The notes beneath the pieces were generated by a model, which did not search any database, had not been told where the DNA came from, and saw nothing but the letters and a program-made list of their open reading frames with translations. 64,000 nt of DNA from Malurus cyaneus samueli (lineage: Eukaryota > Chordata > Aves > Passeriformes > Maluridae), in contig CM019220.1 in NCBI GenBank assembly GCA_009741485.1, positions 25,138,646-25,202,645 on the forward strand, read 5' to 3'. Of this stretch, positions 1 to 13,000 are shown in pieces; the first letter of the stretch is position 1; every line of letters starts with the position of its first letter. The translations under genes were made by a program, and so were the position numbers.

Positions 1-2994
1 GGAGCAGCTCTACTTCATGATGGCACCAGAATCAGTCCCTCCCATCTCAGGGTGGGCTTGAGAGGTTGCTGGACCCACATGGCAGCCCCGATGTGTCAGA
101 ACTCCAGATGCTGTTTGCAGGACAGGGAAAAGGCTGGGGAAAAGGCTTCATGGCTGTTGTCAGACAAGTTAATTTATCATAGTGCAGGAGGGAGATAAGA
201 ATGACATGTATATTAAAGATTTTAAGACATGACAGAAAAGATGAGATCAAAAAATGTAATTTTTTGTAGCTAATTGTAGTCTAGAGTACCAAAAAATACA
301 GTGTGCTTCCAGAAGTAAAATGTGACTGCAGATAAACTCCAAAGACAAGCAGAATAAATTCACATAATTCGAGCCCTCATGTTTCCTCTCTTTGAGTGAG
401 GAGGCAGCTTTGCCAGCTGTGCTCCCCAACTGCTCCAGCAAACCTGGAGTGGAGTCCTTCAAGGCATAGCCAGGGCTCCTTTAGGTGACAGCCAGCTGGG
501 AAGTGGCTTTTCTCCTGGGCATAGGCATCCCACAGCACACCGGGGTCATTGATGTTCCTGTCTTTCTCCTGAATAACCATTTTAACCCAGGCATTTTTCC
601 TGAGCCAGATCAGCATGTTCAGAAATATTTGGGAATCAGACTCTTGGTAAATTTATGGCTCCTGATGAGGTGTTGGGGGCAATTTTTGAGAGCAGCTTCC
701 AGTGGAAATGGGGCATGACAAGGTGCATCAAAAATACATGGACTTCGAGAAGCTGAACCCGTGGTCTTGATTTGGATCTACTTTTGGGAGTTAACATAGT
801 CTTTACTTGGTAGAGTGGAAATCTTACGTGAAGTGAATGAGTACTTTTATTCTCTATTTCAAGGACATACTATTTAAAGATAGCTGTTGTCTGTAATACT
901 CCTTACTTTATTTTACATTTAATACCATATATCATAACCAGAAATTTGGAACAGATCACTTGTTCCATTGACACAATTTCTTATTTCCACAGAACCAGAA
1001 TCCTCAAATTTGCAGTATTAGTTTACAACTGTAAACTGTATTCCGTGCTGCTGACGTATAATTAATACATAGATGCCTCAGTAGAAGACCCAGATGCCTT
1101 GCAAAATAATAATGAAAATTAACCAGCCCAAGCATAAAATGTACTCTTGCGCTTACCATGATCATATTTGTATTAATCAGAAGGAAAAGAAACTATTAAC
1201 TGACTCACAAAAAGTATGAAAGAAATTGTTCATTCCCAGTGAGTGAGATTCTTGAGTTTTCACTACAAAACTGTGGTTTATGCTCTCCACAGTCACAATG
1301 GTTGCAGCTGCCAAGCCCCTGCCTGTCTGGGAAAGGTTTCTGGGGGCTAGGTCCTCAGCAGGTCTGAGCACCACAACTGGCTCAGGATGTGTTGCTTTGT
1401 GCTGTGGTTTTGTGTGAAATTTAACAAGTTCTGTGTGAAGAAAGCATGTTAGGTTCTGTAACATTTCACACTGCACCTTTCTGTGGTCTCCCAGAAATCA
1501 ATTTGCTTTCTTTTCATGGATGGTGGCAGGAGCAGCTGCTGCTGTGTCTGGTGCTACTGCAGTGAATACTCAGATTTTGTGCCTGAGAGAAAAGAGATCA
1601 GGCTTGACAGAGCTCAGGTTCAAAAGTGGAATTAGTGCAACTTAATGAATTGTCCTGTGTTAGCTGAGCAGGGTGTGCTTGTATCCAAAAAGTGAGTCAA
1701 AGCCACGTCAGAGGACCTCTCTGGCGTTATTTCACCCAGCTGAGCGTGTGCCTGGCAGTGCCTTCCCGGGGATCAGGAGGTGGCAGTGTTTCTGTGCCAC
1801 AGCTCTCTTCCTGCTGCTGTCTCTTCATTCTCCACACTGTCTGACAGGAGGGCGTTCTGACTACGCAGAAATACACTTTTTATAATCACCTCGAAGAATA
1901 TTATGATACGCAATTAATAATCTGACAGCAAAGTGACTATTTTTGATGGCTTTTAATGAAGACTTTAAAACAATCCCTTTATTGCAGGAGAGGTTTGGGT
2001 GGCTCAGTATGTGCTGGCTTCTCTCTACCTTGATGAGACCTGTGTTGGCACAAGCAGCACAAAAGCCTCCAGGCAAAATTGACCTTCTGAGGCATGTAAA
2101 TGTGACAGCAACTTTATAAAACATCTTAATTAACCACAACGATCTGTTTGCAGAGAGAATATTATGTGTCTGAGGATGCACACCTGATTTTTGAACAGGG
2201 ACACTGAGGTGTGCATGGCATACTCCAATACCGATTTTCTTGTTGCACATCATAGAGCTTCATCCAGATTCTGCTGAAAAATGAGTTTAAATAGTCTGCA
2301 AGGTGAACTTGGAGCATTCACAGCAATTTTTGGAGGTTTAGATGAGATTTTGCATAGGTGAAAAGTGCTTGTTGGTGCGTAGGCATCCTTGGTGAGACTT
2401 ACCCTGTTAATATGATCATAGGTACAGGCTTCCTTACTCCTGGATTTCACCTCCTTCAGTTTTCATTTGAGAATTCAAAACCCTGCTGTTACTAAAGCCT
2501 AGGGGGAAATGGGGTCTTAGTTTAGATAGAGCTTTTGAAAAATAATAAATGAAGTCACTCCTTGCCTTATAGAGAAGGCTGTTTAGCTCTTAGCTAAAAG
2601 AATGGCTCTTTAGCAAGGTTCTGAACAGTACAATAAATTGTTCTTTTGGTATATGCCAACACACAATGTGTGTATTTGAAAGAGGGTTATCAGAATATTT
2701 TGAATTATCATCGGTAAATGTTACATTGTACATGGCTTAGGTCCAGAATGTAACAAGTACTGCAGTTGGCTGTGATTCAGGTAAAGAACTTGAATGATTC
2801 ACCAAGTTGGTGGAAGTGGAGTAAGTAATTCTTTCATCTTGATAATCTTCTCCCTGAAGCGAAGTATCTCACCTACACTGACAGCTTTTTAAAATAGTGT
2901 GATGGCCAGTAAGGATAAGGGGAACTCAGAAAAAACCTGCTAAAGCAGATTTGATTTAATATAAAGGATGGACCCTTCTCTCCTTTTAATTTTA
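1..2994. other. non-coding stretch, nothing recognised
   Basis: No repeat family, RNA gene or convincing exon was recognised. Stops are frequent in all six frames and the open frames present are short. A minus-strand donor-like GTAAGT lies near 2396, but its only in-frame open stretch has no good acceptor, so no exon is called. Confidence 0.6.
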
Positions 2995-3043
2995 TTTTTT
3001 TTTTTTTTTTTTTTTTTTCCCCCCTTTCTCTATCTTTCTCTCT
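2995..3043 (+). repeat. polypyrimidine tract (T24 then C/T-rich)
   Basis: A run of 24 T is followed by six C and then a CT-rich stretch. It is read directly. It is low-complexity DNA, possibly an old poly-A/T tail or a slippage product. It is followed at once by TATGTAG at 3046-3052, so it would also make an unusually strong splice-acceptor tract for a + strand transcript. Confidence 0.9.
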
Positions 3044-3052
3044 GGTATGTAG

Positions 3053-6000
3053 AGAACTGTTAGGAATGAAAGGTGGCTGGCCCAGTATGCTAATGTATCT
3101 GCTTTGATAATTCTGAGAGATGTTTTAATTAGGGAGAGGATGCAAAGACTTAGAAGAATGTAGTTACTTGTGTAATTTAAAAACCCTGGAAAAATCCTGG
3201 GGGACAGTAGCCTGAGTAAAATTACAGTTTACTTCTCTGGGAAAATATAGCCAGATGTAGCTTTTATGTAGGTTTCTGATGTGGCTTTATAATAAAATAC
3301 CCATGTGATTTGTTTTCAGTTGGCTGTTCTCCAGACAGAAGAGCCCTGAAATGAGCTTAGCATGTTTCTGACTGCTGCTGTCCTCACTTGCATTAACCAT
3401 GTGATTCACTGGACTGAGCCAGTCCCATGATCTGGTAGGGGTGGGATGTAATCCATCATCCAGGATGCATCCCTGCAGCTGGCTGGAGGAGAAAGGATTG
3501 CTTGTGCTGCTGAACACAAGTACAGTTCCTTGGTAGAAGCTGAATCTTGCCAAACATAAAAAAAGGAGGACAATCCCTGTGCCAGCCCTAGCAGAAATGG
3601 TCAGAAGCTCCTTGTTTCTATGACTGTGATCACCTCAGAATTGCCACCAGACTTGATACCCTTGACAGAATGATTTAACATAGAATTGACTTCAGTATCT
3701 GTTTCTACCTTCTTCTTCTCTGCTTCTCTTTATCATTTGCTTCTTGAGATACTGATCCTTGGGGTTTTTACCTTTATTCTCCTGTTCTCTCCTCTCCTAA
3801 GGCCTAATTGCAGGACATCGGCAGAGTGTTTTGTGAGCCTGTAAACTCATGGTTCTGCATTTATTCTGCAAAATGATGCTCAATGTCATTTATGAAGGTG
3901 GTCTGAAACTCGGGTTTTGTTTTATACAGGGAAAGACATAGAAGAGATACTGGCCTTTAAGGTTATCTTAGGCTATCTGTCTTATCATCTGCAGTCACAG
4001 AACTTTGTGTGTTGGGGTGAAAGCCAACCTTACTGGAGAGAAAGCAATGGTGCTCAGCAAATCCACTTGCAAGAAAGCACAAAAACAATTACACTAGGTA
4101 AACAAGGAAGGATGTTGTAGATCTTGTCCCTTTTTCTAGCTGGGTACCAAATGCAAAGCTGATGGGATTATTTGATTCCACATTCCCAAATTCTACTCTA
4201 TGTTATCTTTGCCAAATCAATTTTATGTAATCTTTAATGTGCATAAATACGTTTTTACAAAAAATGACTCAATGAAAGCAAAAAGAAAGCATACAAATCC
4301 AAGCACTACCATGTGAACATTGTGGTATCAGCTTCGTCATTTGTTGTGTTTTGTTTTTTGGGATTGTTTTCCTGTGAAAGGTAAGCCCATTGGCTTGGAT
4401 ACTGCAGGAACTCATTATGTTCTTTCTCCAGAGTGCAAATTCCTAAAGAATCTAATGTGGTATGGAAGCTGAACACATCTTTTTTTGTTTAAAGGAATGA
4501 AGAAACCTTTGTGTGCTTGATTTTCACCTGAGCGAGTTGCATTTCTTTTCCTGGTTTCTATTAGATACCAATGAACTGGAGCACATTGGAACAATTCCCT
4601 CTTTTGGAGATTCACCTCTGGTTTCTGGTACCTGTTCATCCTTGTGAGTCTTGTCAGCAGAGACTGTAAAGCTCCCTGTCCCTTCCCTATTTTAGAGGGC
4701 ATGCTGAAAACTTTAGCTTGCCACCTTGTCTTCAGTGGGGTTCTGAGCAACCAGTAGTAGAGAAGGAATTTTAAAGAGCTGTGTAGCAACCATAATGATT
4801 TTCAATTTCACAGCAGCTGCTCTCCAGGAGGGCTGTTGTCCCTCAATTCACAGCCCAGATGATGCTGTGGCTTCTGTCCTGAAATTTTGGACCTCTTTAA
4901 CACTCCCTATAGCTATTTCTGAAGGAAGTAAATTGCATCCTTTGTGATCAAATGTACAAGAGGAAATCAACTAGATAATTTCTCCTTTCTGCATTTTGGG
5001 GAAAGTAAAGTATTCCAAGAATTTAAAAAAGAATTAGAAGCATTGTTTTCATGCTGTCTGTCCGGTGTGTTATCCATTGAAGCAGCATATGCCATTCTGT
5101 GTGTCCAGCTTGTGCATGTGACCTGCACTGTAACAGAGTAGGCACACAACCACTTCTTCAAAATTTATTCTTCAAATACCAGCCTGGTCTCACCTTCCCT
5201 GTCTGAGGCCCCATGGGTGTATCTAGGGAACGAGAGCATCTACTTTCATGTGAAAGCTTATGGAGTGGTGCCTTAGATTACATCTTGCATTCTGATTGTG
5301 AATTTGCTTGTTTGTGAAATATATTGAGGTTTAAAGGCTTGCAAATCTCCCCCTCTTCCAGATTTGGTTGTGCATACACTGCTTGTTACCTACTGCCATG
5401 CTGCCTGCTTTATAGTGGTGCTATCAGTGATATCCAGGGTAATTAGCATTCCAAGAAAGGAGCTCTGGAATCAGGACACCCAAGTCCAATTTTACATCTT
5501 GGAAATGAAGAGGAGGAAAATGGCACATGAATGAAACGATGCCACCTTAAGTTTGGGCAATGTTATGACATGATGAACGTTCTGCTGTAGGAATGGATGG
5601 GGGGATTGCAAGTCCATCTTCTATCTTTACAGTCAGGAAAAGCATGAATATCTCAGTTCAAGAATGGCATCTCTATGTGCAGCACTCTCACCATTCATAA
5701 CTGCACTGTGCAATTGCATTTCCATTCAGCCCTACGTGACATTTAGACATTTTGCAATAGGAAAGTCCATAAGGGGCCCACGTGCTGTGTAATGACACTG
5801 GCATACCGGTAATTTTGCTCAAACTCCTATTCTCATATTATGTATCAGTGGAAAAAAGATACATGGATCATTTTCATATTATGCCCTCCATAATCATAAA
5901 TAGTTTAATAACATTATGTCTAAGTGTACTGTAAAGTGAGAATGCAGATTTAATAGTGTTCCACAAAAGAACAAAAAAGATGTGTCTTTTTGTTTTAAAT

Positions 6001-7340
6001 CCTTTATGATGGTTATAGAAGAGGAAAAAGGATTGGAGATGCAATGTTTCTTAACTTAATTGTAGTTGGAATGAAGTTAGAGAGAACACTGTAGGTAAAA
6101 TAACCATTCAATCTAAATGTTATTGTATCAAAGCTGGAGGGTTTTACAGAGGCATATTTATTTCTAGGATCTTCTTGCAGGGGACTCTTGGGTCTGCGGC
6201 AGAAAGCAGTGTTTTACACACTGACCTCTGCTGCAAAGAACTTGTGTTCAAGTCCTTCTTTTCCAGGTGAAGGGAAAGCAAGAAAAGAGGAAAAAAATGC
6301 ATTATAATTTACAGTCCATTTTTGTGGGACTTTGCACATTGCCAATCTTGACATAGGTTCTTTTAGGAAAAGTGTGTAAATGTATCTCTTCTTCATTTGG
6401 CAGGAAGGCATATTTTGGCATCTTGCCTTCCACACTGAAACAATAATTGTAGCCTTCCACTCAGAGTGTTTCATCTTCTGTGACTTTTCAGAAGTCTGGG
6501 GAACACTGGGGAATATCTGCAGCACATTCCTGGTACCTGGCAGTGGCAGGGAGAGTTCAGCCAATTGTTAGGAAGGATTTGTATTGGTATTTGTTTTAAA
6601 GTATCACCTAGGGGACCAGTCACAGCCTGCATTCAGTGGTGCTAGGACTGCCCCATAGAGGGGTTTCCCTTTTTTGAGCAATCAGTTGTAAAGCAGGCGA
6701 GGTAGAAAGTGCATCAGAGGAGGGAAATATTACGGTGAATTAAGAGATGGGAAGCAGAATTGTGGTGCTATACAATGATCTCCTTGAGCTTGGCAGGAGC
6801 CTGTAGCAGAATTAGAGCTGCAGGTCTAGGATTGCCCAAGGTTCAGAGGAGGCTTTCAGCCTTTCCTTGAGCCTGGGGAATCTCCTCTGCCTACCCTGTC
6901 CGAGGGACAGCTTACAGTGAGCCAGAGCAGGTGCTGGGTACAGTAGATATTGCTGATATTGCTTTATGTTCAATATTGTGTTTGCTTATGCCAAGTGAGG
7001 TAAGCGATGCTGACTCTCGTAAAGCTCCTAATAAAATACACCCTCTGGGTAGTAACTGTGGTTCTTTGTGCTTCACAAACCCTTCCCAAGCGTCAAGGCA
7101 TTGTTTCACTGGGTTCTGTGCAAATAAAAAGCTGAGTCTTACCACTGCCCCAGCTGAGGATGTTTTCTGAGCACCTTTTCCCTCAGGAGAGGACGAGGAA
7201 AGCAGTGATCCAAAACTATGAAATTAAACAGTCTTAGCTTGCCACTTCCTGCACCAATTCCTGGTACTATTTTGTACGCACTTGGCAGACAATGGAGCTA
7301 AATTCAGAAGGATAGTATTAGTATGACAGTAAACAATAAG
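3053..7340. other. non-coding stretch, nothing firm
   Basis: Directly after the polypyrimidine tract, one + frame stays open for 35 codons (3053-3157) and then meets TAG. No good donor closes it, so it is not called as an exon. The remainder holds no recognised repeat, RNA gene or open reading frame of protein-like composition. Confidence 0.5.
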
Positions 7341-7377
7341 TATAAATAAATATAAACTATAAATATAAATAATATTT
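7341..7377. repeat. AT-rich simple repeat (TATAAA-like)
   Basis: An imperfect run of TATAAA/TAAATA units with almost no G or C. This is ordinary low-complexity DNA. The TATA-like strings are explained by the repeat and are not evidence of a promoter. Confidence 0.8.
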
Positions 7378-9963
7378 CACATAAGAAATTATTGAGTAAC
7401 TTGGTAGAAGGTAAGGACTCATTCATGAATCCCCAGCCTTTTTTTACCCCCAAATAGTGGTATATTTTGGTTCTTCCACCAAGAAACATCTGGCTATCAA
7501 CCCCCTTCGTCTCTCACATTCCTTGGTGTGGAATTCTGCTCCACTGCAGTTAGTGAGGCTCTCAGTGCTGATGCTGAAACATCACTCCTGGTACTTTCAA
7601 GGTGACTGAGATCTGCAATGGTTTCTATGCAGAGACCTGAAGGAACTGAGAGCTGGAGGAAGGTCTGCAGCCTGCTTACCTCTCTCCTTTCTTCAGGGTG
7701 TAAAAGAAACTGCTCCTTCTCAAAGCACCAACTCTTCAGATTCATTGGTGCTTTGCTTAACACGAAATAGTCTTGATTTAAGGGATATTGAAGCAGCTGG
7801 AGTCAGGTGATTTTTAGACCGTTCTGAATTGTTTCCTAAATGTAATGTAAATTGCAATGAGAAATGTACAGCAGTATGAGAACAGGCATTTCAAAATGTC
7901 AGGTTGTGTCTGTAAATTGCCATGTCTGGTAATAAACCCACCTGTCAAGTAACTGCCAGTCTCAGCCTACTGGTGAATCTGCTGTGTGCTTTCTCCTGAG
8001 TGAATTGCAGAGAGAGCAAAGCTAATGATTCTTATGCTCTCAACATTTTTTGGAAATTCAGGTGAAAGCGAACATGAGCTGTGAATTTAAATGCAACCAG
8101 TTTAAAGCAACTTGAGGAGACAAAATTTATAAGCTATGTGGTTAAGCACTTAAATCAGAAGTTCTTTAAAATGGGATTCGTTCTTCAAAACTGCTCCTTA
8201 ACATGGTTATATGCATAAGAAAGAGTAACCTAAAAAAATTTTCCTTTAAATATTTGGTTTGCCATATATTGGATATTATCCTTACTGAACATTTTGAGCA
8301 GACACATATGGTGTGATGTCTGATGGGCTTTAATTCTTCTAGCTCAGCCATCTGATCTGACGAAGGAAGCAAAATTATAGCCATAAAACTGTACCCTCTG
8401 ATTCACCTTCCTGTTCTATTTATGATTTTTGCAGTCAGGATGCATAAATTCCATAGTCAGCATTCAGATGGGTGCGTATATAGTTAGCTTATTTCTCTAC
8501 GCTTGTCCTCAGAACAGAATAGCAAATCTAGTTATTTCTGAAACCACTATTCTGCAATATTGTAATTATAATTCTTTTGGCATGTTTGTATTTAAATGTG
8601 GTGTATGAGAGGAATGAGATCATGTTCTTGGAGTGCTATCCCTGAAGGTCGCTAGATATCAGTTGTATTAAAACACTGAAAAGATACCAGGGTGTAAAAC
8701 CTCTGCATTGGCACTTATCCAAAATGCCTTGCCCATTTTCTGTAATTGCCTTTTCTTCCTCTTACGCACACAGAGAAAGTTGTAGCAGGGAGAATTTACA
8801 ATGGGACATGTTTTTAATAAATATTGGAGTCTTCCAGAATGCTTGACTTTAGGAAAGTGTGTGCCTGCCTCTCTGCTTTAATGGCTGCTGAAGCATATCC
8901 CGCATAAATTGCAAAAAAGATGGATTTTGACCCTGAAAGTCTGCCAGCATCCTAAAATATATTTGATCTATAACTTGCTCAGTAAGGTGGGCATTTGTTT
9001 GTCAGCCTAATTCTTGGGTTTTTGTTTTGGATTTTTTACTGACTTTATTGTCATGATGTTCAAGCTCAGGTTAGAACAGTTTTGGCATCTCTTCCCTGCA
9101 AGGGAAGCCAGTGCAGAACCTGTCCTGAGCTGGGCCTCCCAATAGCTGTGTGCTTTGGGTAAGAGCAGCTAGAGAGGGTCACCAGCGTGATGTGGTGGCC
9201 TCTCTGTGCCTGGTGACTTCTTACAGTGTTTGTTGATCACGTGGTAGGGAGTGTTGGACTGCATAAATGGTTCAGCCTCTGATATGCAAGGCCCTGTGTT
9301 CTTCTAAAAAACTTGCTTTTAGCATGTTTCAGTCCTGGAGACTTTTCAAAAAATTGTGTGACTTTTATGAAATAATTAATTTTAGCCTTCAACAGCCCCT
9401 AGCTATGGATGGTCGTTGTTTCTAGGGCTATTCAAATTTGCATTAATGTTTCCACAGTAAAACCTTGCTCTGTGGTCATATCTTTGTAAGAAGAAGGAGA
9501 AAGGATTTGTTCCTTTTTTTCCTTTGCAGCTAATTTGGCAAAGAATCTCAATGTTTAACTGTGATTTAGTTAAACTACTCTTCCCCACCCACGCTAGGGC
9601 AGATATTGCAGTGCTGTGAATATCTCTTGTGCAGTGGAATGAAGGGGCCTGAGCACAGTCAAAGTCAGGGATTGTCCAGCGACTTGATCACAGGGTCTCC
9701 AAGCAATAAACTGGGTGTCCACCTATTTGGGTGGCTACCAAAAGGATGCACATTTGGGCAGAAGAAACATCAAGAATATGGCAAATACAGAAAACAGGGG
9801 TTGGGGGATTTAACTAGATAGAATCTCGTATAATCACTAATTACACTATAGCTACAGCCTAATAAAGAACCAGATTGAACAGAGCTGGGAGATGTGCCAG
9901 CTCGGTGCCATGCCAGAAATCAGCCTGGCATTTTAAACCCCTCTCTGGTCATTCTTTTCCACT
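7378..9963. other. non-coding stretch, nothing recognised
   Basis: No repeat family or gene recognised. A minus-strand open interval just above 7677 ends in a good donor-like AGAG/GTAAGC, but the upstream acceptor is weak, so it is left uncalled. Confidence 0.55.
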
Positions 9964-10004
9964 CAACAAAGCACTTGTACAAGTGCTTACGAAATGCTTT
10001 GTTG
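9964..10004. repeat. overlapping palindromes (cruciform-capable)
   Basis: Two perfect inverted repeats share bases. Positions 9969-9988 form a 20-bp palindrome with no spacer. Separately, CAACAAAGCA at 9964-9973 pairs perfectly with TGCTTTGTTG at 9995-10004 across 21 bases. The arms of one structure overlap the arms of the other, so the two folds are mutually exclusive. The function is unknown. Confidence 0.9.
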
Positions 10005-13000
10005 CTGTAGGTTGTTATGTGTCTGTACCTTTGGTACATTCCTATTTCGTCTCCTGTGGATAGTACTTCACCTGATGTGGCGTACAGCAGCATAGCTTTA
10101 GCACTGCTATATTGCTGCCAAAAAGGTAAATCTGATTTCTTCAGGAGTGTTATAAAAGCACAGATGACACAGAAGACATTCCTGAAGCTCAATAATTGCA
10201 CTAATGTATTTGGGCTGTTTATCAAATGTTTTCTTATATCCCCTTCCCCTATCTCCTTTAAACTGTTACTTGTCCCAGATGACCCTTGTTGCTAGAATTT
10301 TCAAAAGAAAATAGAATTTTTTTTCCCTCTTCATGATGAAGCTTGATAACCCAAGTCACCTGAGAGAAGCCTGTGAAATCAAATAAGCTCCAGACATCTG
10401 AAGGTGCTCGGGTTTTACTGAGAATGCAGATTCTCTGATGAAGCTGTTTTAGATGTTTGAAGAAGAGATTGATTTGATTAGCTGGGAAATGCTGGCACAG
10501 CTGATGTATATTTGTAATGGGCCATGCTGTCATTTCTTATGCTGAACCTCATGTACAAAGGATACAGGGGAGGAATTCTTTTAGGAAATACCTCCAGCAA
10601 AGCTGCTAGTCTACCATCTAATCATGTTGCTTGTTCATTAGCCCAACATAATACCTTTAGGATGTCACAGGATTATTGGGAAAATAAAGGCTGAGCAATG
10701 GTCACTGTACCAGAAATGACCATGGAGAGTATCCTAACTCTGAGGGGTTGCATGAGGCAGTGCCTCTCCTCAGAGCCTCAGAGGTGTCCCTGCCAGACAC
10801 ACGACTAGCTGGGGTGTGCACAGTGATACTGAATCCATTTTGACAGAGTTGCTAGAGATTCAAGCTGGTATGGATGCATGATAAAACATCATTTCCTTAA
10901 GCTGTTTTTCTCAGTAAAAAAATGAAATAGCTTTTCCTCTTTAATCCAGCTAAAGAAACAGTGCCAGGCTTTATTGGTGTAAACAGACTCACCTTGCTCT
11001 CTACAAATCAATAAGTGGCTGCAATATTTATGTGACATCCCAAAAGCCTCTATACAAAAACTCACTCTGGGAACAAATACATGAAAATTCCTTTCACTTT
11101 CTGTCCTGTAGAGCCTCCAGCTGGGAAACGTCAGCAAAGGACTGCTCAGCTGAAACATGACCTGCAGCTTTTCTTGAATGTAAGAGACACTGATGATGCA
11201 AAATATTGATGCTCTCAGAAAGGTGCAGTTAAAGAGCATTTTTATTTATTTTACAGCATCAACCTCTGTGCCCACAAGTGGAGTAATAATTTACAAATGA
11301 CTCTTACACAGAAACAACCAGCTCCAGCAGCAATTTGAACCTCTGAGAACTGGAGAAGGTCTGTGTCACTCTCCTTTGGAGTTTTTCTAGGACAGAAAAT
11401 GGGAGGTTTCTTTGTTCGGGTTTTATTGGCACAAAGCTGAATTTACTAAATCACTGCCATGTGCTCTTGTAGAATTCTTGTTGACATGTTCTATGCTTAT
11501 TAACTCATTCCTTTTTTAATTGTGTAGATTAATATTAACTGGTGCCAATTCTGCTTTTTATTGAGACATTCCCAAAGAAGAGGGGGGTGGCAGAATTAAC
11601 GGGGTCCCTTAATTCTGCACTCAACTTACCCCATTAGTTCTAATATGGTAAAACAGTTTTAGACCTAGATCAGATTCAGCAATAGCAATTGAAATATGGG
11701 TTTTGCAGAAGAGAGACACAATACTCCTGATCGTCCTTTTTGCATATACTGTAGCATCTCAATTAAACACAATGATGTTTTTGCAAAAGCTGCTGAACAG
11801 ACTATTTTTAAATGAAGAATTTGGCCCACTAATGAGAAGTTTATTCTTTGCTGCTGCTAGCCACAGCCTCTTCTTTCCCCCCTTACCCTTAACTTTGTTT
11901 AAAAGCCAAATAAGTAAATATTGCTGGGCTCTTGCCTTTTTAATCTGAAGATCAAATCATTCCCATGAGAAGCATCTGTCTCTTCTTGTACAGCTGTACT
12001 CCTTCATAATCAAGGGCCAGCATTTTAAAGTGGCTGATAAATATTAAGTGCTTTAAATTCTGGGTGCTCTGTTTGACATGTTCAAAAGGGCTGATTTTCA
12101 GAAAGTTCCCTGACACCCACTATTACAATCTCAGGCACTGTGAGCTGGCTACACGAAATTCCTGGCCAAACTGCACTACTTTGTAGTGGTATTTTAAAGC
12201 AAGGTTCTTTTACAGGAAAGACAGCGTCTTGTAGAAATGGTGGCATTGGTTTGAATTTACCTTAGGGGCAGTAAAGCAATATGGGAGCTCAAATACATCT
12301 CCTGTGGCTCTGCCTCCTTGTTGCCAGATGCAGGTGAGGAGAGGGTGACCCAGGGACTGATCTGAAGGCAGTGGCTGTTGGTGGTACCACAGAGACAGGC
12401 AAGCATCCTGAAGGATCCTGCAGATCCTGCAGAAATCAGGGAGAGGCGAGCTCAGAGAGCTCGCAAGAGCTTTGGTCCTCTTATTCAGGTCTGTTTGTGC
12501 TCTGCTTAAGCACATGAATCACATAAACTTGCATGTGTGACTGTTTACTGCTCTGCTGCTCTTCTTCTGCCATCCCAGAAGCTGGAGGAAGTAAATTACA
12601 CTTTACCACCACTCAACAGGTGCTCTCAAACAAAACTCCTTTCTGAAAGCAGAGCACACTCTCAGAGTCAGCCAGAGCAGGTCTGTGCCAGCCACTGTCT
12701 GTTTTGCCATCAGCTGCTGAGACATCTGGCAGTGACTCCAGTGGAATCAATTTGCATTTAGCTAGCTGACATTCTTCTTTCTGGGCACCTTTCTTTGCAA
12801 TGCTAAAGACAACTCTTCCAATAAGGTTTTCACCTGTACTTCCATGAAAGTCAGTGGAGCTGTGATTTACGGCAGCTAAGCATCCACCTGTAGGCACGTG
12901 AGGACAGCACCTTCAGATCCTACGTGGCTTGGCTTTTAAAGGCAGCTGAGTGATGCTGCATCACAAGTTGGGATTTCAAGTAGATTAAATGATTTATGAG

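Noticed and set aside
2390..2520. Minus-strand exon ending at ACAGG/GTAAGT near 2396
   Set aside because: The good upstream acceptor is not in an open frame, and the open frame has no acceptor.
7341..7377. Promoter TATA boxes
   Set aside because: Explained by an AT-rich simple repeat.
7677..7770. Minus-strand exon with AGAG/GTAAGC donor
   Set aside because: The acceptor region (TTTCGTGTTAAG) has a weak pyrimidine tract. Kept only as a note.
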